Positions 17,232-25,371 of a stretch of DNA of 64,000 nt are shown in pieces. The stretch is from the NCBI RefSeq assembly GCF_021390395.1, contig NZ_JAJUWT010000010.1:186001-250000 (forward strand), in the 5' to 3' direction. Source of the stretch: Saccharothrix sp. S26. GTDB lineage: Bacteria > Actinomycetota > Actinomycetes > Mycobacteriales > Pseudonocardiaceae. Below the pieces are notes generated by a model that did no database searches, was not told the DNA's origin, and saw only the letters and a program-made list of their open reading frames with translations. The position numbers and the translations under genes were made by a program. The stretch's first letter is position 1. The number at the start of each line of letters is the position of its first letter.

Positions 17232-19031
17232 ATGATCCGATCAGCTCCGCACCGCCGCGCCCTGCTCGCGGCCGGTGGCGCGGCCGTGCTCGCCGCCGCC
17301 GGGTTCCGCACGGCGGCCCACGCCGCACCGGACGACCGGGCCGGCGGGCGGCGGTTCACCCTCACCGTCCTGGGCACCACGGACCTGCACGGCAACGTGT
17401 TCAACTGGGACTACTACGCCGACCGCGAGTTCGACGACGCCGCGCACAACGACGTCGGCCTGGCGAAGCTGTCCACGCTGGTCAAGGCCGTGCGGCGGGA
17501 ACGCGGCGCGCACCGCACCCTGCTGATCGACGCGGGCGACACCATCCAGGGCACGCCACTGGCCTACTACTACGCCAAGGTCGAGCCCATCGGCCGCCGC
17601 CGCGTGCACCCGATGGCCGCCGCGATGAACGAGCTCGGCTACGACGCCGCCGCGCTGGGCAACCACGAGTTCAACTACGGCATCCCGCTGCTGCGGGCGT
17701 TCGAGCGGCAGTTGGACTTCCCGCTGCTGGCCGCGAACGCGATCGACACCGCCACCGGCACGCCCGCGTTCCGCCCGTACGTGGTCAAGACCGTGTGGCG
17801 GACCGGCGCGGCGCCGCTGCGGGTCGGCATCCTCGGCCTGACCAACCCCGGCATCGCGATCTGGGACAAGGCGCACGTCGACGGGAAGATGACCTTCCCC
17901 GGCGTGCTGGAGCAGGCGCGCGAGTGGGTGCCGAAGGTGCGCGCGGCCGGGGCCGACCTGGTGGTCGTGGCCGCGCACTCCGGCGCGGAGCTGTCGTCGT
18001 CGCTGGGCGATTTGCTGCCGTTCCCCGAGAACTGCTCCGCGCTGGTCGCCGAGGAGGTGCCCGGCATCGACGCGATCCTGGTCGGCCACGCCCACACCGA
18101 GATCGCCCAGCGGTTCGTCACCAACAAGGCCACCGGCCGGCCGGTGCTGCTGACCGAGCCGCTGTTCTGGGGCAAGCGGCTGAGCCTGATGGAGTTCGAC
18201 CTGGTGTGGTCGCCGGGGCGGGGCTGGCGGGTCGAGGCGTCCCGCGCGCAGGTGCTCAACACCAACACCGTGCCGGAGGACCCGGCCGTCGTGCGCCGGC
18301 TGCGTGACGACCACGCCGCGGTGGTGGCCTACGTCAACTCCCGGATCGGCACGTCGAAGGCGGCGATGTCGGCCGCGACCGCGCGGTACGAGGACACCGC
18401 CGCGCTCGACTTCGTCAACCTCGTGCAGGGCGAGGCGGTGAAGGCGTCGCTGACCGAGGAGCTGCCGGTGCTCTCGCTCGCCTCGCCGTTCAACAAAGCG
18501 GCGGGCATCCCGGCGGGCGAGGTGTCGGTGCGCGACGTGGCCGGGCTCTACATCTACGACAACACGCTGCTGGCCGTGCGGCTGACCGGTGCGCAGCTCA
18601 AGGACTACCTGGAGCGGTCCGCGGGGTACTTCAAGGCCGTGACGACCCCCGGACCGCACCAGCCGGACGCGCTGACCAACGCGAACGGCACGCCCGACTA
18701 CCTGTACGACGTGGCGGCGGGCCTGGACGCGCCGTTGACCTACGACATCGACCTGGCGCGACCGGTCGGGCAGCGGATCACCGGGCTGGCCTACGGCGGC
18801 GTGGCGGTGACGGCCGAGCAGGCGTTCGCGGTGGCGGTGAACAACTACCGGCAGTCCGGCGGCGGCAACTTCCCGCACATCGCCACCGCGCCCGTGCTGC
18901 ACAACCGGCAGTCGGAGATCCGGCAGCTGATCATCGACTGGGTGCGCGAGCGCGGTGAGGTCGACCCGGCGGCGTTGCACCGCGTCGACTGGCGGCTGGT
19001 CGTCGACGGCGTGCCGGTGGTGGTCGGATGA
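17232..19031 (+). CDS. Tat-exported 5'-nucleotidase / 2',3'-cyclic phosphodiesterase family
   Basis: 599 residues. The N-terminus HRRALLAAGGAAVLAAAGF, ending AHA, is a Tat-type signal. The metallophosphoesterase domain shows TTDLHGN (about 51-57), DAGDTIQG, GNHEFNYG, a VVAAHSGAE histidine and GHAHTE. The C-terminal nucleotide-binding domain contains NLVQGEAV and NYRQSGGGNFPH. It would hydrolyse nucleotides or cyclic nucleotides outside the membrane for phosphate or nucleoside recovery. The stop overlaps the mug start as ATGA. Length fits the UshA/CpdB superfamily. Confidence 0.92.
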   Translation: MIRSAPHRRALLAAGGAAVLAAAGFRTAAHAAPDDRAGGRRFTLTVLGTTDLHGNVFNWDYYADREFDDAAHNDVGLAKLSTLVKAVRRERGAHRTLLIDAGDTIQGTPLAYYYAKVEPIGRRRVHPMAAAMNELGYDAAALGNHEFNYGIPLLRAFERQLDFPLLAANAIDTATGTPAFRPYVVKTVWRTGAAPLRVGILGLTNPGIAIWDKAHVDGKMTFPGVLEQAREWVPKVRAAGADLVVVAAHSGAELSSSLGDLLPFPENCSALVAEEVPGIDAILVGHAHTEIAQRFVTNKATGRPVLLTEPLFWGKRLSLMEFDLVWSPGRGWRVEASRAQVLNTNTVPEDPAVVRRLRDDHAAVVAYVNSRIGTSKAAMSAATARYEDTAALDFVNLVQGEAVKASLTEELPVLSLASPFNKAAGIPAGEVSVRDVAGLYIYDNTLLAVRLTGAQLKDYLERSAGYFKAVTTPGPHQPDALTNANGTPDYLYDVAAGLDAPLTYDIDLARPVGQRITGLAYGGVAVTAEQAFAVAVNNYRQSGGGNFPHIATAPVLHNRQSEIRQLIIDWVRERGEVDPAALHRVDWRLVVDGVPVVVG

Positions 19032-19537
19032 ACCTGCCCGACATCATCGGCCCGGGGCTGGACGTGCTGTTCTGCGGCATCAACCCCGGTCTGCTGTCGG
19101 CGGCCAAGGGGCAGCACTTCGCCCGGCCGGGCAACCGGTTCTGGCCCGCGCTGCACCGGTCCGGCTTCACGCCGCGCCTGCTGACGCCCGCCGAGCAGGA
19201 GGAGCTGCTGGAGCACGGGCTGGGCATCACGAACCTGGTGGCCCGCCCGACGGCGCGGGCCGACGAGCTCACGGCGGAGGAGCTGCGGGCGGGCGGCGCG
19301 CGGCTGACGGCGTTGGCGCGGCGGTACCGGCCGAAGGTGGTGGCGGTCGTGGGCGTGACGGCGTACCGGGCGGCGTTCGGGCGCAAGGCGGCGGCCATCG
19401 GCCCGCAGGAGGAGACGATCGCCTCGTCGCGGCTGTGGGTGCTGCCCAACCCCAGCGGGCTCAACGCGCACTACCAACTGCCCGCCCTGGCCGAGGTCTT
19501 CGGCCGGTTGCGCTCAGAGGTTGCGCAGGCCCACTAG
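19028..19537 (+). CDS. mug: G/U mismatch-specific DNA glycosylase
   Basis: 169 residues of the uracil-DNA glycosylase superfamily, family 2. It excises uracil or ethenocytosine from mispairs. The active-site motif is GINPG (17-21), with the family's Asn19 in place of Asp, and the second motif is NPSGLNAHY (141-149). It starts at the ATGA overlap with the nucleotidase gene and its 3' end overlaps the convergent DUF742 gene by 24 nt. Length is normal. Confidence 0.92.
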   Translation: MNLPDIIGPGLDVLFCGINPGLLSAAKGQHFARPGNRFWPALHRSGFTPRLLTPAEQEELLEHGLGITNLVARPTARADELTAEELRAGGARLTALARRYRPKVVAVVGVTAYRAAFGRKAAAIGPQEETIASSRLWVLPNPSGLNAHYQLPALAEVFGRLRSEVAQAH

Positions 19538-20206
19538 CACCCGTTCCAGCAGGGTGAAGTCGGGGCCGGCGGGTGCGGCGGCGTTGTCGTGCACGGCGAC
19601 CACGCCCATCGCGATCAGGTCGCCGAGCAGCACCCGCGCCACGCCCAGCGGCACCGAGAGCAGCGCGGACACCTCGGCCACCGACCTGGGGTAGGTGGCG
19701 CACAGCTCCACGATCGACCGCTGCTCCGAGGTGCTCTCCCGCAGCGCGATCGCGATGCCGTCCTCCTCCAGCGAGACCAGCGTCTCCAGCCTGAGGTCGT
19801 AGCCGGAGGACGTGCGGCCACCCGTCCACGCATAGGGCCGCACCAGCGGACCGGAGAACTCCTGCACCACCGGTTCCGGCTCGGGTTCGCGGTCCCGGAC
19901 CGCCGGCATGGGCGGCGGGTCGAAGTGCAGGCCGCGGTCGAACGGCGCGGTGTCCTCCAGCGGCTCCTCCTCCAGGCTGCGCCGCAGCGCCGCCGAGCCG
20001 AACCGCGCTCCGGTCGCACCGACCTCGCCCCGTGACGACCTCCGCCGCCGGGGTGGCCGGGGCTGTTCCGTAGGCTGTTCGTCGAGGGTGCGCCGCAACG
20101 CGGGCGAACCGAACCGCGCGCCGGTCGTGCCGACGTCCCCGCGCAGGGACCGGCGGCGTCTGCGCTCGCCGCCGGTCGGCTCCGGGTCAGAGCTGCCTGT
20201 GCTCAC
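19514..20206 (-). CDS. Orphan DUF742 protein with tandem N-terminal repeats
   Basis: 230 residues from GTG 20206. The C-terminal 120 residues (LVRPYAWTGGRT, RSIVELCATYPRSVAEVSALL, PLGVARVLLGDLIAMG) are a DUF742 winged-helix domain, usually the third gene of a four-gene conservon with a kinase-like, a roadblock and a small GTPase gene. None of these is nearby. The N-terminal part holds two copies of a 30-residue unit (16-45 and 53-82) with RRRRS, RG(D/E)VG and TGARFGS; a conserved arginine-rich repeat. A TTG at 20269 would lengthen it, but the promoter-like pair at 20255-20280 favours GTG 20206. Confidence 0.8.
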   Translation of the reverse strand: MSTGSSDPEPTGGERRRRRSLRGDVGTTGARFGSPALRRTLDEQPTEQPRPPRRRRSSRGEVGATGARFGSAALRRSLEEEPLEDTAPFDRGLHFDPPPMPAVRDREPEPEPVVQEFSGPLVRPYAWTGGRTSSGYDLRLETLVSLEEDGIAIALRESTSEQRSIVELCATYPRSVAEVSALLSVPLGVARVLLGDLIAMGVVAVHDNAAAPAGPDFTLLERVLVGLRNL

Positions 20207-20254
20207 ATTCCGGGAACCGTAGACCGAACCGGGCCCGGCGGATGTCGGCCGTGT

Positions 20255-20280
20255 TTCGAGTGCGTGCAATCCTCGTTAAC
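20255..20280 (-). promoter_or_regulatory. Candidate ECF-like promoter of the DUF742 gene
   Basis: Minus strand GTTAAC at 20280-20275, 16 nt, then CGAA at 20258-20255, 48 nt before GTG 20206. GTTAAC is palindromic; on the plus strand it is followed after 16 nt by CGTC, upstream of the S4 gene. It resembles the series in the exopolysaccharide locus but with an imperfect -10. Confidence 0.35.
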
Positions 20281-20327
20281 CGCGCCACCCGCGCCCCGTC
20301 GCGGGTGCGGTGGAGGATGATGGGACG

Positions 20328-20549
20328 ATGCGCATCCGCGAGGTCGAGATCTCCGACGACATGATCAGGTTGGGCCAGTTCCTCAAGCTGGCGGGCTTGG
20401 CCGACAACGGCGCTCACGCCCGTGACCTGGTCGAATCGGAGGAGGTCACGGTCAACGGCCGCCTGGAGACCCGCCGCGGTGCGCAACTGCGCGACGGCGA
20501 CGTGATCGCCGTGGGCAACGAGAAGGCCCGCCTGGTTACCGGTCGTTAG
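20328..20549 (+). CDS. S4-domain RNA-binding protein (YbcJ-like)
   Basis: 73 residues, essentially one S4 domain: LGQFLKLAGLADNGAHARDLVESEEVTVNG and a final GDVIAVGNEKARL, split here only for description (helix-turn residues 17-35, strand motif VTVNG near 42-46). Stand-alone S4 proteins of this type bind RNA or ribosomes; the exact partner is unknown. ATG 20328 has GGAGG at 20312-20316. An in-frame GTG at 20310 overlaps that site and is not used. A 99-nt gap with a weak GGCCG-CGGCC hairpin near 20587 separates it from a convergent gene. Confidence 0.85.
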   Translation: MRIREVEISDDMIRLGQFLKLAGLADNGAHARDLVESEEVTVNGRLETRRGAQLRDGDVIAVGNEKARLVTGR

Positions 20550-20648
20550 CATCCCGCCGGTCGTCCGCAGTCCTGCGTTGTGCATGGGCCGGTGATCGGC
20601 CGGATCGGCAGGGCGACGCGACCACGGCGATCGCACGGCTCAACCGCG

Positions 20649-21179
20649 TCACGTGGGCGGTGGGGTGCCTTGGCGCCGGTAGGCCCATTCCTCGTGCCAG
20701 CAGTGGGGGTAGACGCCGTGGCGGAAGTAGGTCCGCGGGTCGGTGATCGGGGACGCGGAGCGGTCGTGGTAGAGCAGCCAGTAGGGCAGGACGGTGGCGA
20801 CGACCCAGTTCACCAGGACCAGGGGCAGGTAGAGGGGGCCGAAGAGGCGCGCTTGGAGGACGTGCACGGCTTCGTGGTCGTCCACGCCCATCGCGGTCCC
20901 GGCCTGCACCGGGCCGACGGTGGTGGCGAAGCCCTTGATCACGCCGTCACGCAGACCGATCGTGCCGCGGTGCCGGCTGAACGCCACGTCCACCCGGTTG
21001 CCCCGCGCCAGCGCGTACGCCAGGAACGCCGCGCCGGCCACCGTGTTCGGCAGGCTCCACGTGGCGTCCACCACAGCCAGCGCGACCCCGCGCCCGCCGC
21101 GCGGGTACAGCCGGGTCCGCCACGCCCACACCCCGTGGAACGCGCCCAGCAGTCCGCCGATCACGCACCCGACGACCAC
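20649..21179 (-). CDS. Membrane protein with HEAVHVLQ motif, function unknown
   Basis: About 176 residues from GTG 21179. It starts with a hydrophobic GCVIGGLLGAFHGVWAW segment and ends with a helix LYLPLVLVNWVVATVLPYWL. Between them is DDHEAVHVLQARLFGPLYLP. This resembles an HExxH zinc motif in spacing (H-E-A-V-H) and recurs in actinobacterial proteins with a HExxHxxQ pattern next to GPLYLP. Whether it is an active metallopeptidase is unknown. The start is uncertain because the frame stays open upstream, but residues there are low-complexity and unlike coding sequence. Confidence 0.6.
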   Translation of the reverse strand: MVVGCVIGGLLGAFHGVWAWRTRLYPRGGRGVALAVVDATWSLPNTVAGAAFLAYALARGNRVDVAFSRHRGTIGLRDGVIKGFATTVGPVQAGTAMGVDDHEAVHVLQARLFGPLYLPLVLVNWVVATVLPYWLLYHDRSASPITDPRTYFRHGVYPHCWHEEWAYRRQGTPPPT

Positions 21180-21402
21180 CCGGACATTGTGACCGGCGAA
21201 GTGGCGATGGTCACGCCAAGCCGGCCGACCACCGGTAAATGACGAACCACGGTCACCCGAAGTGCCCGCGCGGTTGCGCCGAATAGCTGCTTCCACCCTG
21301 TGAATGGGGGACCGCGGACCGCCCCGATGCGGTCTCGGCGTCGGGTCCGAGGCGCTTTTCGGGCATTTTCCCGCCCAGCTTCGACCGCGGTCGAAAACTC
21401 GC

Positions 21403-21429
21403 TGTAACGCAAGCCGTCCCAGATTCGAT
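21403..21429 (+). promoter_or_regulatory. Candidate ECF-like promoter 1 of exopolysaccharide operon
   Basis: TGTAAC at 21403-21408, 17 nt, CGAT at 21426-21429. It shares TGTAACGC with 21608 and 26564. It lies directly after the 16-bp palindrome. Confidence 0.55.
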
Positions 21430-21607
21430 GGACGTGTCCACGTGCGTGCGCGAGCGCCCACCGGGCACAGTGGACCGTCGCGTCCCGCGAGCTGGACAGG
21501 GCTTTCACGTCACCGTTGTCGGTGACCCGAAGTCACCTGCCGACCCGTCTGGGTGTGCGCCGACTGTCATACCGAGGAATGGCCATCCGGACGCCCTTCA
21601 CTGTCCG

Positions 21608-21634
21608 TGTAACGCGCGCCGCCGGCCCGACGAA
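21608..21634 (+). promoter_or_regulatory. Candidate ECF-like promoter 2 of exopolysaccharide operon
   Basis: TGTAAC at 21608-21613, 17 nt, CGAA at 21631-21634, 121 nt before the priming transferase start. The -10 differs from CGAT in its last base. Confidence 0.45.
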
Positions 21635-21755
21635 TGACGGTTTGGCTGGGCGAGAAATCACCGGCCGGCCATTTGCCTCACACCACGCGGGTCCGTCGGG
21701 GATGCCCTGCGCACGAGCACGTCCGCCAGCCGGTCCTACCCGGGGGAGTACCACG

Positions 21756-23237
21756 ATGAGCGAGCAGGTCCAGCCCACGCGACGCAGACCCGTCGCGGGG
21801 GTCGGCGCCACCCATCGCACCACCAACCCCACCGTCGGGAGCTGGGAACCGGCCTACCGGTACGGCGTGATCGCCGCCGACGTCCTGTGCGCGGTGCTGG
21901 TCGTCGTGCTGGCGGGCTTCTTCCTGTCGTCGCGGCACGACTCGTTCGGCCCGCTGTCCCTGCTGGGGCTGGAAGCGGTCACCGTCGCGGTGGTCGTCGG
22001 ATCGCTGTTCCTCAACCGCGTGTGGAACCCCGCGGTGCTGGGCCAGGGCGCGGAGGAGTTCCGCCGCCTGGGCCGCGGCTTGTTCGGCTCCGTCGTCGCG
22101 CTCGGCCTGGGCGCGCTGGCGGCCGGGCTGCCCGGCGCCCGCCTGTGGGTGTTCCTCGTCGGCCCGGCCATCGCGCTGGTCGCCTTCCCGGTCCGCTACC
22201 TGCTGCGCCGCCCGCTGCACCGCGCCCGCGGCGAGGGCCGCTGCCTGCTGCCGGTGCTCGCCGCGGGCAACCTCGACACCGTCGCCGACCTGATCGGCCG
22301 CACCCGCCGCGCGCCGCACCTGGGCTGGCGCGTGGACGCCGTGTGCACGGTGGACGGCCGCGCCGAGATCGGCCTCGAGCTGGACGGCGTGCCGGTCGTC
22401 GGCCGGTTCGGCGAGCTGGGCGAGCAGGTCCGCCGCGGCGGCTACCGGATCGTCGCGGTCACCGCCGACGCCTACTGGACGCCGCGGCGGTTGCAGCAGT
22501 TGGCCTGGGACCTGGAGGGCACCGGCACCGAGATGGTCGTCGCGCCTGCCCTGATGGACTTCGCCGGACCCCGCCTGCACGTCACCGGCGTGCTGGGGAT
22601 GCCGCTGCTGCGGGTGAGCGAGCCGTCGTTCACGGGTTTCCGCCGCGTGGTCAAGACCGCGGTGGACAAGGTCGGCTCGGCCTTGCTGGTGGCGCTGCTC
22701 AGCCCCGTGCTGCTGGCCGTCGCGGTGGCGATCATGGTCGACACCAGGGGCCCGGTGCTCTACCGGCAGCGCCGCGTCGGCAAGGGCGGCGTGCCGTTCA
22801 CCATCCTCAAGTTCCGCACCATGGTCACCAACGCCGACGCGCTGCGCGCCCAGCTGCACGCGGTGAACGAGGGCGCGGGCGTGCTGTTCAAGGTGCGCCG
22901 CGACCCCCGCGTCACCGCCGTCGGCCGGTTCCTGCGGCGCTACTCGCTGGACGAGCTGCCGCAGCTGTTCAACGTCCTGGCGGGCTCCATGTCGCTGGTC
23001 GGCCCGCGGCCGCCGCTGCCGGAGGAGAGCGCGAAGTACGGGCCGGACATGCGCCGCCGGCTGCTGGTCAAGCCCGGCCTGACCGGGTTGTGGCAGGTCT
23101 CCGGGCGCAGCGACCTGTCGTGGGAGGAGTCCGTGCGGCTCGACCTGCGCTACGTCGAGGAGTGGTCGCTCGCCCTGGACGTGTTGATCTTGTGGAAGAC
23201 CATCCGCGCCGTCTTCGGCGGCCAAGGGGCCTACTGA
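21756..23237 (+). CDS. Undecaprenyl-phosphate sugar phosphotransferase (exopolysaccharide priming enzyme)
   Basis: 493 residues of the polyprenyl-phosphate hexose-1-phosphate transferase family (WcaJ/CpsE type). It moves a sugar phosphate from a nucleotide sugar to the lipid carrier, starting each repeat unit at the inner membrane face. Four N-terminal helices and a CoA-binding-like domain (about 150-300) are followed by a further helix and the catalytic domain with LYRQRRVGKGG, ILKFRTM, RRYSLDELPQLFNVLAG, GPRPPLP and KPGLTGLWQVSGRSD. ATG 21756 has GGGGGAG 7 nt upstream. First gene of the run 21756-26510. Confidence 0.93.
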   Translation: MSEQVQPTRRRPVAGVGATHRTTNPTVGSWEPAYRYGVIAADVLCAVLVVVLAGFFLSSRHDSFGPLSLLGLEAVTVAVVVGSLFLNRVWNPAVLGQGAEEFRRLGRGLFGSVVALGLGALAAGLPGARLWVFLVGPAIALVAFPVRYLLRRPLHRARGEGRCLLPVLAAGNLDTVADLIGRTRRAPHLGWRVDAVCTVDGRAEIGLELDGVPVVGRFGELGEQVRRGGYRIVAVTADAYWTPRRLQQLAWDLEGTGTEMVVAPALMDFAGPRLHVTGVLGMPLLRVSEPSFTGFRRVVKTAVDKVGSALLVALLSPVLLAVAVAIMVDTRGPVLYRQRRVGKGGVPFTILKFRTMVTNADALRAQLHAVNEGAGVLFKVRRDPRVTAVGRFLRRYSLDELPQLFNVLAGSMSLVGPRPPLPEESAKYGPDMRRRLLVKPGLTGLWQVSGRSDLSWEESVRLDLRYVEEWSLALDVLILWKTIRAVFGGQGAY

Positions 23238-23287
23238 TGACCCACCGACGCACGTCGCCCGGCGGAGGCGATGAGAGGGAGAACGAG

Positions 23288-24352
23288 ATGGACCAGCCGA
23301 TCGGCATCGCCGTCGTCGGCGCGGGCTACTGGGGGCCGAACCTGGTGCGCAACGCCCAGGCCACCCCCGGCCTGACCCTGCGCTACCTGTGCGACCTGGA
23401 CGTGGAACGGGCCCGGCGCGTGCTGGGCGACTACTCCACCGTCCGGGTGTCCGGTTCGCTGGACGACGTGCTGGCCGACCCGGCGGTCGACGCGGTCGCC
23501 ATCGCGACCCCGGCCGCCACGCACCTGCCGGTGGCGCTGGCCGCGCTGCGGGCGGGCAAGCACGTGCTGGTGGAGAAGCCCCTCGCGGCGAACTACACCG
23601 ACGGCCTCGAACTCGTCCGCGAGGCCGAGAGCCGGGGCCTCACGCTGATGCTCGACCACACCTTCGTCTACACGCCGACCGTGCAGCACCTGCGCCACCT
23701 CGTGCGCAGCGGCGAGATCGGCACCGTGCAGTACCTCGACTCGGTGCGGGTCAACCTCGGCCTGGTGCAGCCGGACGTGGACGTGTTCTGGGACCTCGCG
23801 CCGCACGACCTGTCGATCTTCGACGCGATCCTGCCCGACGGCGTGCGCGTGGCGCGGGTCGCCGCGCACGGCTCGGACCCGATCGGCGCGGGCCGCGCCT
23901 GCGTCGGCCACCTGACGCTGGAGCTGTCCGACGGCGTGCTGGCCCACGTGCACGTCAACTGGCTGTCGCCGACCAAGATCCGCACGATGATCGTCGGCGG
24001 CTCCCGCCGCACGGTCGTGTGGGACGACGTCAACGCCGTGCAGCGGCTGTCCGTGCATGACCGGGGCGCCGACCGCATCGAGGACGACGAGGACCGCCGC
24101 CAGGCGATCATCTCCTACCGGCGCGGCGACACCGTGGCGCCCGCGCTGCCGGAGAAGGAGGCGCTGCGCGGCGTGATGGCCGAGTTCGCCGCCTCGATCA
24201 CCGAGACGCGCGCGCCGCTCACCGACGGCTGGTCGGGCCTGCGCGTGCTGGCCATCCTCGAAGCCGCCTCCGCCAGCCTCGCCGCCGACGGCGAGTTCGT
24301 CACCGTCGCGCGGGTCGACCAGCCGGCCGCGCTCCAGCTCGCCACCGCGTGA
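23288..24352 (+). CDS. Gfo/Idh/MocA-type oxidoreductase, nucleotide-sugar dehydrogenase
   Basis: 354 residues. The Rossmann motif GAGYWG is at 11-16 and the family EKP at 96-98; the C-terminal domain has FWDLAPHDLSIFDAI, close to WlbA/WbpB-like enzymes that oxidise C3 of UDP-N-acetylhexosamines before amination. With a DegT aminotransferase and a WbpD-like acetyltransferase in the same locus, a 3-amino sugar is the likely product, but the substrate is inferred. ATG 23288 has AGAGGGAG upstream. ATG 23237, overlapping the previous stop, would add 17 residues. Confidence 0.87.
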   Translation: MDQPIGIAVVGAGYWGPNLVRNAQATPGLTLRYLCDLDVERARRVLGDYSTVRVSGSLDDVLADPAVDAVAIATPAATHLPVALAALRAGKHVLVEKPLAANYTDGLELVREAESRGLTLMLDHTFVYTPTVQHLRHLVRSGEIGTVQYLDSVRVNLGLVQPDVDVFWDLAPHDLSIFDAILPDGVRVARVAAHGSDPIGAGRACVGHLTLELSDGVLAHVHVNWLSPTKIRTMIVGGSRRTVVWDDVNAVQRLSVHDRGADRIEDDEDRRQAIISYRRGDTVAPALPEKEALRGVMAEFAASITETRAPLTDGWSGLRVLAILEAASASLAADGEFVTVARVDQPAALQLATA

Positions 24353-24378
24353 CCCAGCAGAAGGAAGGACCAAGCACC

Positions 24379-25371
24379 ATGTCGGACGCCGCCCAGCCGA
24401 TCACCGGCCAGCGCGCCCTCGTCACCGGAGGAGCGGGCACCATCGGCTCCGCGGTGGTGGACCGGTTGCTCGCCGCCGGCGCCGCCGAGGTGGTCGTGCT
24501 GGACAACTTCGTCCGCGGCCGCCGGGAGAACCTGGCCGACGCCGCCGCGCTCGCGGGCGACCGGCTCACCGTGGTCGAGGGCGACATCAACGACCGGGCC
24601 CTGCTGGCACGCCTCAGCACGGGCACCGACCTGGTGTTCCACCTCGCCGCGATCCGCATCACGCAGTGCGCCGAGGAACCCCGGCTCGCGCTGGAGTGCC
24701 TGGTCGACGGCACGTTCACGGTCGTCGAGGCCGCCGCCGCGGCGGGCGTGAAGAAGGTCGTGGCCTCGTCGTCGGCGTCGGTCTACGGGCTGGCCGAGGA
24801 GTTCCCGACCACCGAGCGGCACCACCCGTACAACAACGACACGTTCTACGGCGCGGCCAAGGCGTTCAACGAGGGCATGCTGCGCAGCTTCCACGCCATG
24901 TACGGGCTGGACTACGTGGCGCTGCGCTACTTCAACGTCTACGGGCCGCGGATGGACGCGCACGGCAAGTACACCGAGGTGCTGATCCGCTGGATGGAGC
25001 GCATCGCCGACGGCAAGCCGCCGCTGATCTTCGGCGACGGCGCGCAGACCATGGACTTCGTGCACGTGCACGACATCGCCCGCGCGAACGTCCTCGCGGC
25101 GCAGGCCCCGGTCACCGACGCGGTCTACAACATCGCCAGCGCGCGCGAGACCAGCCTCAAGGAGCTGGCGCACGCGCTGCTCGAGGCGATGGACTCCGAC
25201 CTGCCGCTGGAGCACGGCCCGGAACGCGCGGTCAACGGCGTCACCCGCCGGCTCGCCGACATCTCCGCCGCCGCCCGCGACCTCGGCTGGAAGCCGGACA
25301 TCGAGCTGGTCGACGGACTGCGCGGCCTGGTGGCGTGGTGGCGTTCGGCGATGGCCGAGGTGTCGCGATGA
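24379..25371 (+). CDS. NAD-dependent nucleotide-sugar epimerase/dehydratase
   Basis: 330-residue extended short-chain dehydrogenase. Motifs: TGGAGTIG (16-23), HLAAIR (88-93), SSSASVYG (130-137) and the catalytic Y157-G-A-A-K161. ALRYFNVYGPRM and the C-terminal NIAS pattern place it with UDP-glucose 4-epimerase-like enzymes. The exact sugar is unknown. GGAAGGA stands 8-10 nt before ATG 24379, and the stop overlaps the next gene's ATG. Confidence 0.9.
   Translation: MSDAAQPITGQRALVTGGAGTIGSAVVDRLLAAGAAEVVVLDNFVRGRRENLADAAALAGDRLTVVEGDINDRALLARLSTGTDLVFHLAAIRITQCAEEPRLALECLVDGTFTVVEAAAAAGVKKVVASSSASVYGLAEEFPTTERHHPYNNDTFYGAAKAFNEGMLRSFHAMYGLDYVALRYFNVYGPRMDAHGKYTEVLIRWMERIADGKPPLIFGDGAQTMDFVHVHDIARANVLAAQAPVTDAVYNIASARETSLKELAHALLEAMDSDLPLEHGPERAVNGVTRRLADISAAARDLGWKPDIELVDGLRGLVAWWRSAMAEVSR

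Larger units (their letters stand above)
21180..21755 (+). promoter_or_regulatory. Long regulatory region before the exopolysaccharide operon
   Basis: 576 bp without a convincing gene. It holds a perfect 16-bp palindrome, TTCGACCGCGGTCGAA, at 21380-21395 and two ECF-like promoter pairs (21403-21429 and 21608-21634). GGGGGAG at 21742-21748 is the ribosome site for the priming transferase. The mRNA leader from the first promoter would be about 320 nt, long enough for leader regulation, but I see no known riboswitch. Confidence 0.6.

Noticed and set aside
20310..20327. An upstream GTG start for the S4 protein.
   Set aside because: It lies over the ribosome-binding GGAGG, so ATG 20328 is preferred.
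21380..21755. A riboswitch in the long leader of the exopolysaccharide operon.
   Set aside because: No known riboswitch core was recognised by eye; a covariance-model search (Rfam/Infernal) over 21403-21755 would decide.
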